Origin: an uncultured Bacilli bacterium
GTDB taxonomy: Bacteria > Bacillota_I > Bacilli_A > RF39 > UBA660
Assembly (NCBI GenBank): GCA_934090775.1
Contig: CAKOKF010000012.1
Span: 1-19,562 of the forward strand
Reading direction: 5' to 3'
Length of the DNA stretch: 19,562 nucleotides
The notes under the pieces are model-generated. The model was not told the DNA's origin. It saw only the letters and a list, made by a program, of their open reading frames with translations, and did not search any database. This document shows, piece after piece, positions 6,559 to 12,763 of this stretch (position 1 is the stretch's first letter; every line of letters begins with the position of its first letter). A program made the translations under genes and the position numbers.

Positions 6559-7317
6559 TTATATTTGTCTTAATATTCTAGTAAATTCTTTGGGTATCTT
6601 GGCTTCAGCTTCTTTAACTAAAGGATTGGAAACTCCATATAAAGTTTCACAAATAGAAGCGACAATACAGGTATTTGTATCAGTGTCCCCGCCCATTAAT
6701 AAAGTTTTTCTAATAGCATCTTCGAAGCTAGTACTATTATAAATAATGTATAAAACGTTATTAAGAGTTTCTTCACAAGTTGTATTAAACTTTAGAAAAG
6801 GTTGAAAAGTAAGAGATAAGTTTAATAAACTATACACTTCATCTTTAGATAAGCCTTTACGAAAATAAAAAATCATTAGAGCGATAATTTGAGCCGATAT
6901 AATTGCTTCTTTTGAGTTATGAGTAGGAATAGTTGCCAGAGTAGCTTCTCTTATTACATCTTCTTCGATATTAAATAGATGCCCGATTGCTGAGATTCGC
7001 ATCATTGCGCCATTACCGTGGCTATGTCCCTCTTGATTTTTAGAAGCCCACTGCATTAAGCTTGGTGAAAAAGGACTTTTAAAGTAAGGTTTAAAATTTG
7101 GATGATAATTTTGGTAAAGATTAATATATTTTCTAAGATATGTCTCATAATTTCCGTGATTTAAAGCAGCCTCCGCAATGGCCACGGTCAAAATGGTATC
7201 ATCACTAAAAAAAGCTTGTGCTGGAATTATTTTTGAAGTTACCACCGGTTTAATTTCTTTTATTTGGGAATATTCATAGATACTTCCAGCTAAATCACCA
7301 ATTACTGCACCATACAT
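6559..7317 (-). CDS. ADP-ribosylglycohydrolase family protein (DraG/ARH type)
   Basis: 252 residues with the full motif set of the DraG/ARH fold: GAVIGDLAGSIYE at the N-terminus, FSDDT (37-41), GNGAMMRISAIG (101-112), the PTHNSKEAI segment (131-139) and GGDTDTN (209-215). The Asp residues of FSDDT and GGDTDT bind the two Mg2+ ions that hold ADP-ribose, so the enzyme looks catalytically complete. Family members remove ADP-ribose from modified proteins, nucleic acids or small molecules such as ADP-ribose esters, acting in the cytoplasm. Length is slightly below DraG (about 290), mainly from shorter loops. It is the second gene of the run, 32 bases behind the HD-Nudix gene. The substrate is unknown, but the kinases and phosphatase nearby suggest soluble ADP-ribose or nucleotide chemistry and no obvious paired ADP-ribosyltransferase is in the window. 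Confidence 0.85.
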   Translation of the reverse strand: MYGAVIGDLAGSIYEYSQIKEIKPVVTSKIIPAQAFFSDDTILTVAIAEAALNHGNYETYLRKYINLYQNYHPNFKPYFKSPFSPSLMQWASKNQEGHSHGNGAMMRISAIGHLFNIEEDVIREATLATIPTHNSKEAIISAQIIALMIFYFRKGLSKDEVYSLLNLSLTFQPFLKFNTTCEETLNNVLYIIYNSTSFEDAIRKTLLMGGDTDTNTCIVASICETLYGVSNPLVKEAEAKIPKEFTRILRQI

Positions 7318-7349
7318 AAAATCATCAACTCTTTTCTTTTGATCATCTT

Positions 7350-8231
7350 CTAATCTTGTAATTCTTCTTTAATAAAGCCAACAATATCACTATTAACTTC
7401 TTGAATACGCTTATCACTTTCTAACATTTGCATACTAAACCACTTAAACTTAGTATCATTGATGGTAAACTCTTTGTCTACCATTTTATCATTAAGATCG
7501 ATATCGACTAAAAAGAAATAATGATGATATTCACGCATCTTTTGATGTTTTACCGAGTACTTACTATGGACTTTATCAAATAAGTACTGGATGTTATGGG
7601 TAGACACTCCTAATTTATCAAAAATAAGATCCACAACAGGATGAGTATCGGTTCTTGATGCAACTTTGCAGTTTAAGAAAAGATAACTTTGCCAAGTTGG
7701 TTCTAAATATTGTAAATATGTGCCTTGTTTATTTCTAATAATTATAATCGCATGTTTGCTAGCGGCTTCTTTTTTATGATCACTTATTTTATTTTCTTGT
7801 TTTTTCTTAAAATCTTTATTACTACTTTCTTGAATAAATTCTACTAAATCAACGCAAGATTGATAAACTTTAGAATCTTCACCATATCGTGATTTAATAT
7901 CATCTAGTCTTCCTTCATAACCAACATCTTGACCCATTTTATCAATTTGCATGTCCGCTTGATTTAATATATTTAAAAATAAAGAGAAATACTCATTTTG
8001 GACAATACCATGATAATAAACTTCTTGCCAATATTGATATCCATTTTCCTTTAAGACTAAACCACCATTTTTTTGATGCATATTACCAGGGCCAAACTGG
8101 TAACCAATATCATGAACAATACCTAAAGTAAATAAGGCATTAAGCTCCGTTGTTGATAAGCCAAGATTAGTACCAATTTCCACCATCTTTTTGGCTACTC
8201 CTAAACTATGTAAACTCCTATTTTCATCCAT
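7350..8231 (-). CDS. HD-domain hydrolase fused to a Nudix-like domain
   Basis: 293 residues in two parts. Residues 1-135 are an HD-superfamily phosphohydrolase: His8, HD at 40-41 inside VHDIGYQFG, His52, His74 in YYHG and Asp93 in NQADM, the order expected of metal ligands. A lysine-rich linker (139-159) follows. Residues 160-290 (HAIIIIRNKQGTYLQY onward, with FLNCKV, a His/Tyr-rich strand and KFKWFSMQML) resemble the Nudix fold, but the canonical GX5EX7REUXEEXGU box is not visible, so this half may bind rather than cleave a nucleotide. The protein is soluble. It is the first gene of the operon, read from the promoter at 8258-8286. A combined HD plus Nudix-like architecture suggests sensing or hydrolysis of a nucleotide; the Nudix call is less secure than the HD call. 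Confidence 0.65.
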   Translation of the reverse strand: MDENRSLHSLGVAKKMVEIGTNLGLSTTELNALFTLGIVHDIGYQFGPGNMHQKNGGLVLKENGYQYWQEVYYHGIVQNEYFSLFLNILNQADMQIDKMGQDVGYEGRLDDIKSRYGEDSKVYQSCVDLVEFIQESSNKDFKKKQENKISDHKKEAASKHAIIIIRNKQGTYLQYLEPTWQSYLFLNCKVASRTDTHPVVDLIFDKLGVSTHNIQYLFDKVHSKYSVKHQKMREYHHYFFLVDIDLNDKMVDKEFTINDTKFKWFSMQMLESDKRIQEVNSDIVGFIKEELQD

Positions 8232-8257
8232 AACTATTCTTCTTTCTAATTAACAAA

Positions 8258-8286
8258 ATTTTATCATTTCTAGTTATTAATGTAAA
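8258..8286 (-). promoter_or_regulatory. Sigma-A promoter of the HD-Nudix operon
   Basis: The minus strand has TTTACA (8281-8286), a 17-base spacer and TAAAAT (8258-8263), the latter also preceded by TG (extended -10). Predicted start is near 8251, about 20 bases before the ATG at 8231. It is the only convincing promoter seen for the seven-gene run down to 3726. Confidence 0.7.
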
Positions 8287-8373
8287 TTGAAGTTCAATAA
8301 TTTAGAAAACAAAAGTTAAAATCACACTAGCCTATTGTCCTTCCTATTCTTTTTTAAGTAACTTCCTTGAGTG

Positions 8374-8742
8374 TTAAGATTCTTCCAAGCCTTTATCTTC
8401 TAACGACTCTTCCGATTCATTACGCTTAGAAGATAAAAAAGTAATTTTTTCAGCAATAATATCCGTTACATAATGAGTATTATCTTCACTATCTTTATAA
8501 GAATTAATTTGAATACGCCCCTTTACTCCTAATAAGTCTCCAGATTTACAATACTCCTTAGTATTTATAGCTATCACATTCCATAAAATTACGCGAATAA
8601 AATCTGTTTCGTATATACCATCAACATTTTTAAACTTCCTAGGAACCGCTAAGATTATAGAAGCTCTTTTCTTACCATTTTCCGTATCCATCACTTCTGG
8701 ATCCTTTGTTAATCTTCCTACTAGAACAACTTCGTTAATCAT
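8374..8742 (-). CDS. ssbB: Single-strand DNA-binding protein, short SsbB-like form
   Basis: 122 residues from the ATG at 8740-8742, supported by AAAGGAGGTG just upstream; an ATG eight codons earlier lacks a site. The OB-fold signature is clear: INEVVLVGRLTKDPEV, then ETDFIRVILWNVIA, YCKSGDLLGVKGRIQ and HYVTDIIAEKITFL. It binds and protects single-stranded DNA in the cytoplasm. The C-terminus is short and lacks the acidic DDDLPF-type tip that recruits repair proteins in essential SSBs; in that it resembles Bacillus SsbB (about 113 residues), used in natural transformation, or element-encoded SSBs. The gene is alone, away from the rpsF-ssb-rpsR order of the essential copy, so a second ssb is expected elsewhere. 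The pseudopilin gene at the right edge of the window would fit a competence-like role, but that link is inference. Confidence 0.8.
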   Translation of the reverse strand: MINEVVLVGRLTKDPEVMDTENGKKRASIILAVPRKFKNVDGIYETDFIRVILWNVIAINTKEYCKSGDLLGVKGRIQINSYKDSEDNTHYVTDIIAEKITFLSSKRNESEESLEDKGLEES

Positions 8743-8832
8743 TTTTTCACCTCCTTTATGAGGCATAGATTAGCAAAATAATTATGAATAAACAAATTAC
8801 TATTTAAAAAATTCAGTAAAAATATTTAGCAA

Positions 8833-8879
8833 AATAAAAAAATTAGCTAAACCAAACTTAAAGTTTAGTATGCTAATTT
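8833..8879 (-). terminator. Terminator of sufB
   Basis: AAATTAGC (8840-8847) pairs with GCTAATTT (8872-8879), extended inward by TAAAC/GTTTA with a small bulge. On the minus strand a T-rich tract (complement of 8833-8839) follows. It lies about 55 bases past the sufB stop. Confidence 0.7.
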
Positions 8880-8933
8880 ATTCTAATTTTAGGATTTTAG
8901 TATTTTTTTCGGGTTTTAACAATTTTTAATAAT

Positions 8934-10235
8934 CTATTCTTTTATTAAACGATTTAATTCAACAGCGTATTCCATTGGTAATTCTTTTTTAAAATCAGTC
9001 ATGAAGCCCATGATTAAAAGTTCTCTTGCTTGGTCTTCAGTTAAGCCCTTACTTGTTAGGTAAAATAACTTATCGGCATCTAATTTTGATACTGTTGCTT
9101 CGTGTGTAAGACTAGAAGTCTTGTTACCAACAATATTTTTAGGAAAAGTATCACTCTTGGAAATATCATCTAAAAGAATCGTATCACATTTAATAGTAGC
9201 CATAGAATTAGCAGCATTTTTTGTAATTTTCGTTGTTCCCCGATAATTAGCAATTCCTCCGGCTTCCGCAATAGATTTACTGATTATACTACTCTTCGTA
9301 TTTTTACCTAAATGAATCATTTTAGCACCGGCATCTAAGACTTGACCCTTTTTAGCATATGCAACACTGATAGAGTTACCAATTGAGTTATCGCCTTTTA
9401 AAATACAAGAAGGATATTTCATCGTAAGACCGCTACCAATATTACCATCAACCCATTCCATAATGCCACCATCATCAACAATCGCACGTTTTGTAACTAA
9501 GTTATAAACATCGGTCGACCAATTTTGAATAGTTGAGTAACGACATTTAGCATTTTTACCAACATAAATTTCAACAACCCCTGCATGTAAACTAGTTTTT
9601 GAATAAGCCGTTGCTGTACACCCTTCGATATAAGAAAGATCAGCACCATCATCAACTATTATAATCGTATGCTCAAATTGACCTAAAGACTCACTTTCAA
9701 TGCGGAAATAACTTTGTAAGGGTTTATCTACTTTTACTCCTTTGGGAATATAAATAAACGAACCACCAGACCAAACAGCATTATTTAAAGCCGTATATTT
9801 GTTTTCTTCTAATTTAACCAAATTATTAAAATACTTCTGAAAAAGCTTGGGATATTTCTGTAAGGCATCATCAGTTGAAGTAAAAATAATACCATTACCA
9901 ATAATTTGATTATGATAAAACACTTCTGATTCATATTGATTAGTAACACCACCCAAATAGTGTTCTTCCGCTTTGATAACCCCTAAATCATCAAAAGTAT
10001 TTTTTAGATTACAACTAACATTTGCCCACTTATCGGTCATCTTATTAGTCTTATCTTTATAATAACAAATCTCATCAAAGTTAATATGAATATCCGGTCC
10101 GAAATTAGGTTCTTCTTGTTCTAAAAAATTATGATAAGCCTTTAAGCGATGTTCTAGCATCCAACCAGGTTCATTTTTTTTACTTGATAACTTTTTTATA
10201 AATTCTTCATTTAATTTTTCTTTCATAGCAATCAC
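8934..10235 (-). CDS. sufB: Fe-S cluster assembly scaffold subunit SufB
   Basis: 433 residues if GTG at 10235 is used, 430 from the ATG at 10226. Conserved SufB features are present: the Cys of IEGCTA (Cys206), HAGVVEIYV in the beta-helix core, STIQNWSTDVYNL, MEWVDGNIGS, and His378-Glu379 in LTHEATVSKL, matching the Cys and His-Glu residues shown in E. coli SufB to matter for cluster assembly. SufB forms a complex with SufC and SufD that builds Fe-S clusters from sulfur supplied by SufS-SufU. It is shorter than most SufB proteins (about 465) mainly at the N-terminus. The usual sufC/D/S/U neighbours are absent here: upstream is a divergent gene, downstream a terminator. The start is unusual: no ribosome site is seen and the -10 box lies about 7 bases before the GTG. 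Confidence 0.9.
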   Translation of the reverse strand: MIAMKEKLNEEFIKKLSSKKNEPGWMLEHRLKAYHNFLEQEEPNFGPDIHINFDEICYYKDKTNKMTDKWANVSCNLKNTFDDLGVIKAEEHYLGGVTNQYESEVFYHNQIIGNGIIFTSTDDALQKYPKLFQKYFNNLVKLEENKYTALNNAVWSGGSFIYIPKGVKVDKPLQSYFRIESESLGQFEHTIIIVDDGADLSYIEGCTATAYSKTSLHAGVVEIYVGKNAKCRYSTIQNWSTDVYNLVTKRAIVDDGGIMEWVDGNIGSGLTMKYPSCILKGDNSIGNSISVAYAKKGQVLDAGAKMIHLGKNTKSSIISKSIAEAGGIANYRGTTKITKNAANSMATIKCDTILLDDISKSDTFPKNIVGNKTSSLTHEATVSKLDADKLFYLTSKGLTEDQARELLIMGFMTDFKKELPMEYAVELNRLIKE

Positions 10236-10242
10236 GTTTCAT

Positions 10243-10271
10243 ATTATACTATATTATTGAAAAAATAGAAA
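10243..10271 (-). promoter_or_regulatory. sufB promoter, placing the transcript start at the GTG
   Basis: A consensus TATAAT (10243-10248 on the plus coordinates) is preceded by 17 bases and a weak TTTCTA. Only ATGAAAC separates it from GTG, so transcription would start within a base or two of 10236 and the message would be leaderless or have a leader of about 10 bases to the ATG at 10226. Confidence 0.6.
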
Positions 10272-10285
10272 TTGTTTGTTACAAT
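10257..10285 (+). promoter_or_regulatory. Promoter of the divergent tail-anchored protein gene
   Basis: TTGAAA (10257-10262), a 17-base spacer and TACAAT (10280-10285). An AGAAGGA ribosome site follows a few bases upstream of ATG 10310. It overlaps the -35 region of sufB, so the two divergent units share control DNA. Confidence 0.6.
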
Positions 10286-10309
10286 AAGTTTAGAATAGAA
10301 GGATTATAT

Positions 10310-11044
10310 ATGATAGATTTTACCTTAAGTAATACCATATGTTTTAATAGCTTGAAAAATTATTTTTTTGTTTTAAATAATGACTTTATGATCGAAAATA
10401 ATTATCTTATTTTTAAAGATAAAAAGTTAAATTTACAAAATTTTGATTTAAGAGAGGTTCTTTATGCTAATAATAGTCTTTTACTTAATGATTTAGCGGC
10501 TGGTAAAATTAGTACAACTAACTTTTTTGCTATTTTAAAAATTTATGAGTTTAAGAATGTTTATTTAGATCATGAAGCTGATTTTTATAATAATTTTGGC
10601 AGCGAAGAAGATTTTATTGATAAATACAATAACTATTTTTTTCAATTATTACTTTATCATGATTATTTAAATGATGATTTAAAAAACTTACTTAGTAATT
10701 TTGTAAGAAAAATTTATAAAATAGAAAGTGATGTTAATTATACTGATAATCCTAGATTTGTTAAAGAAGTAGATTTTTATAATAGTGCTCTTCAACAAAT
10801 TGATGATATTAACAATAGAAGTCAAGATGGAAAGAATAAGTCTAAAAAATTAATTAAAACCAATCCTAATGCTGAAGGTTCTTATAATGAAGAAGATATC
10901 GATAAAGATTATCCTGATCATAGTATTGAGTGGTATCGTCCATTATCAAAAACTGGCTATTTAAATATTTTCTTAAATATTTTATTATTTCTAAGTATAG
11001 GTATTATTCTCGGCTCGATTCTTTTTGTAAAGGCTATTTCTTAA
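10310..11044 (+). CDS. Unknown acidic protein with one C-terminal membrane anchor
   Basis: 244 residues with no family I recognise. Residues 1-165 are soluble, rich in Asn, Asp, Phe and Tyr, with a helical look (for example YNNYFFQLLLYHDYLNDD). A charged, low-complexity linker (about 166-205, containing DGKNKSKKLIKTN and EEDIDKD) leads to one hydrophobic helix at 217-240 ending in KAIS. This is a tail-anchored topology: N-terminal domain in the cytoplasm, C-terminus just across the membrane. No signal peptide or catalytic motif is visible. The start is certain (AGAAGGA six bases before ATG), and it is flanked by its own promoter and a strong terminator, so it is a single-gene unit diverging from sufB. 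Confidence 0.7.
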   Translation: MIDFTLSNTICFNSLKNYFFVLNNDFMIENNYLIFKDKKLNLQNFDLREVLYANNSLLLNDLAAGKISTTNFFAILKIYEFKNVYLDHEADFYNNFGSEEDFIDKYNNYFFQLLLYHDYLNDDLKNLLSNFVRKIYKIESDVNYTDNPRFVKEVDFYNSALQQIDDINNRSQDGKNKSKKLIKTNPNAEGSYNEEDIDKDYPDHSIEWYRPLSKTGYLNIFLNILLFLSIGIILGSILFVKAIS

Positions 11045-11047
11045 GTT

Positions 11048-11095
11048 AAAAAGTCATAATTACTAAATATTTTATTTAAGTGTTTATGACTTTTT
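11048..11095 (+). terminator. Terminator of the tail-anchored protein gene
   Basis: AAAAAGTCATAA (11048-11059) and TTATGACTTTTT (11084-11095) are perfect complements with a 24-base loop, starting 4 bases after the stop. The arms end in T (plus) and in T (minus), so it could work in both directions. Confidence 0.75.
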
Positions 11096-11120
11096 AATTA
11101 TAATTTGATTAGTATTACTT

Positions 11121-11136
11121 CCCACAGCCACCCACC
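11121..11136 (-). other. Four G-runs in a 16-base patch (possible G-quadruplex)
   Basis: On the minus strand the bases read GG-T-GGG-T-GG-CTGT-GGG. This is about 75% GC inside one of the most AT-rich parts of the window, between a terminator and the spoVS gene. A two-layer quadruplex is possible. No protein explains it convincingly; an 8-codon frame (MVGGCGK) spans it without a ribosome site. Confidence 0.35.
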
Positions 11137-11256
11137 ATAAACTTATATTAATTACAAGAATAATTTGCTCTTTATTTTTAATTTTAAAGAAAAAATATTA
11201 TTTATGAAAATTTTTTTATTAAATGCATATATATTTTCTAGGAGGAATTAAAAATT

Positions 11257-11520
11257 ATGGAAATTTTAAAAGTATCATCAAAATCTAACCCTAGTAAAGT
11301 AGCAGGTGCCATCGCTAATATTTTTAGGGAAAATGAAAGTGTGGAATTGCAAACGATTGGAGCTGGTTCTTTAAATCAAGCTGTTAAAGCAGTTGCAATT
11401 GCAAGAGGTTTCTTAGCACCTGCCGGTATTAATATAGGTATTGTTCCTGCTTTTAATGATGTTTTAATCAATGGTGAAGAAAAAACAGCCATAAGATTAT
11501 TAATTAATATTATAAATTAA
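11257..11520 (+). CDS. spoVS: Stage V sporulation protein S family
   Basis: 87 residues, the standard length, and highly like Bacillus SpoVS (an Alba-related fold): EILKVSSKSNPSKVAGAIAN, then VELQTIGAGSLNQAVKAVAI and ARGFLAPAG, ending GEEKTAIRLLINI. In Bacillus it lets sporulation proceed past stage V and affects septum formation; the Alba-like fold and conserved basic residues suggest nucleic-acid binding. It also occurs in non-sporulating bacteria, so its presence alone does not show that this organism sporulates. The start is certain: TAGGAGG lies about 11 bases before ATG. Upstream DNA is very A/T-rich and I cannot pick a promoter among several partial matches. Its own terminator follows at 11552-11583, and it converges with the BI-1 gene. 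Confidence 0.9.
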   Translation: MEILKVSSKSNPSKVAGAIANIFRENESVELQTIGAGSLNQAVKAVAIARGFLAPAGINIGIVPAFNDVLINGEEKTAIRLLINIIN

Positions 11521-11544
11521 AAAAATGTAGAAACTAGTTCTACA
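11519..11544 (-). terminator. Terminator of the BI-1 gene (minus strand)
   Basis: TGTAGAA (11526-11532) and TTCTACA (11538-11544) form a 7-bp stem. Reading the minus strand it is followed by a run of seven T (complement of 11519-11525). The opposite side is not T-rich, so it is specific for the minus strand. Confidence 0.75.
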
Positions 11545-11551
11545 CTCTTCT

Positions 11552-11583
11552 AGCTATTAACTACCTAAAGTTAATAGCTTTTT
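11552..11583 (+). terminator. Terminator of spoVS (plus strand)
   Basis: AGCTATTAACT (11552-11562) and AGTTAATAGCT (11569-11579) form a perfect 11-bp stem with a 6-base loop, followed by TTTT. The T-run reaches into the stop codon of the convergent BI-1 gene. Confidence 0.8.
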
Positions 11584-12232
11584 AATTATCATTTCTTTTG
11601 CCAAAGAATTCAATTAATCTAATAAATAAATTAATAAAATCTAAATACAATTGTAAAGCGCCATATATAGCTAAATTTTCTTCAGAAATATTAACAAACT
11701 TATCAGAGTTCATAATCATTTTAACATCGTAAGCCGTATAACCTAGAAATAAAATAACAGCTATAACTGATATCATAAATTCAAAGCTACTACTACCAAC
11801 AAAGATGTTAATAATACCACAAATGATAATACCAATAAGTCCCATTAGTAAGTATGAACCCATTTTACTTAAATCTAATTTTGTTAAAGCTCCTATTAAC
11901 GCAAATATTGCAAAGACAATGGCCGTTATTAAGAAGACAAATATTAATGAGGTTATTTCAAATTCAACAAAATAGGTCGAAAAGAATAGCCCGTTAACAA
12001 ATGAGTACAAAATAAAACTTGCTTTAGCAACAGCCGGACTCATCTTAGCAATTCTAAATGATAAAAATAAAACGATGGCTATTTCCATTATTAAAATGCC
12101 AAGTAACCCAGGTCCTGATAAAACATTAATTAAAATGTTTTCATTAGATGACACTAAGAAGCCAGTCCCAAAAGTTACCAAAAGTCCTATTACCATCCAG
12201 CCAAATACTTTACTTAAAAATTTATTGTTCAT
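11582..12232 (-). CDS. Bax inhibitor-1 family membrane protein (YetJ/YccA type)
   Basis: 216 residues with seven hydrophobic segments (roughly 9-27, 34-58, 68-90, 93-115, 125-146, 151-168 and 189-208) and almost no soluble domain, the size of bacterial BI-1 proteins. Signatures include the GYTAYDVKMI stretch (164-173) and YGALQLYLDFINLFIRL at the last helix. Asp169 and Asp198 lie where the BI-1 relative YetJ of Bacillus has the pair of Asp that form its pH-sensitive latch, so a calcium-leak role in the inner membrane is plausible. The start follows AAGGAGG directly. A good promoter (12250-12279) and a dedicated terminator (11519-11544) make it a single-gene unit. Confidence 0.9.
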   Translation of the reverse strand: MNNKFLSKVFGWMVIGLLVTFGTGFLVSSNENILINVLSGPGLLGILIMEIAIVLFLSFRIAKMSPAVAKASFILYSFVNGLFFSTYFVEFEITSLIFVFLITAIVFAIFALIGALTKLDLSKMGSYLLMGLIGIIICGIINIFVGSSSFEFMISVIAVILFLGYTAYDVKMIMNSDKFVNISEENLAIYGALQLYLDFINLFIRLIEFFGKRNDN

Positions 12233-12249
12233 TTTTCCTCCTTGCTAAC

Positions 12250-12279
12250 ATTATACACTACAATAGTTTAAAAGTCCAA
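12250..12279 (-). promoter_or_regulatory. Promoter of the BI-1 gene
   Basis: The minus strand shows TTGGAC (12274-12279), an 18-base spacer and a perfect TATAAT (12250-12255), leaving a short leader of about 10 bases with the AGGAGG site before ATG 12232. Confidence 0.7.
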
Positions 12280-12325
12280 AAAAGCACTTTTTACTAAAAT
12301 TAAAAAAGATTTGTTCCAACTCAAA

Positions 12326-12694
12326 TTACTTTCTTTTATTTAAATTGACAAATCTTGTTTCACATATCTTAATATAAGCATAAATACCAACAATTGTATA
12401 AATTATATTAAAAATAATGGTCCAAATAGTTACTAAAACTGCAATTATTTTACCATTGCCAAGAACACTAAATAGTTTAGGCCCTAAATCGATAATTAAT
12501 TCAAATGGTATCTTAAAAGCAACAACTACTAACCCAATAATTATAAGTTCAAAAAGAAAGACAATGATATCGATTAAATCATGATGGGTTAAAAAAGTAA
12601 ATATCTCTTTTCCCAATTCTTTAAAAGTTAATGGTTTTATTTCTTGATTCTCTATTTTTTCTTCTTTAATTTTAGGTAATTCTATATCGTTCAC
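12326..12694 (-). CDS. Small membrane protein, unknown
   Basis: 122 residues with a GTG start. The first 38 residues are charged and cytoplasmic-looking (ELPKIKEEKIENQEIKP), followed by hydrophobic segments at about 41-61 and 82-110, with a semi-hydrophobic stretch between (FELIIDLGPKLFSVLG). It ends in a basic tail, NLNKRK. No family is recognised. The ribosome site is weak (GTGGGA before the GTG) and an ATG start was not found in frame, so a slightly different start is possible. Its promoter lies inside the 3' end of the upstream YnbB-like gene. There is no clear terminator before the BI-1 promoter region. Confidence 0.6.
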   Translation of the reverse strand: MNDIELPKIKEEKIENQEIKPLTFKELGKEIFTFLTHHDLIDIIVFLFELIIIGLVVVAFKIPFELIIDLGPKLFSVLGNGKIIAVLVTIWTIIFNIIYTIVGIYAYIKICETRFVNLNKRK

Positions 12695-12734
12695 ACTAAT
12701 CCCACTTTCTTATACTTCTATTCTTTTTTATTCT

Positions 12735-12763
12735 ATCATATTTTATAGTATTTTAAAAATCAA
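12735..12763 (-). promoter_or_regulatory. Promoter of the small membrane protein, overlapping the previous stop codon
   Basis: TTGATT (12758-12763), 17 bases, TATGAT (12735-12740) on the minus strand. The -35 box contains the TGA stop of the upstream gene. Predicted start is near 12728. Confidence 0.55.
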
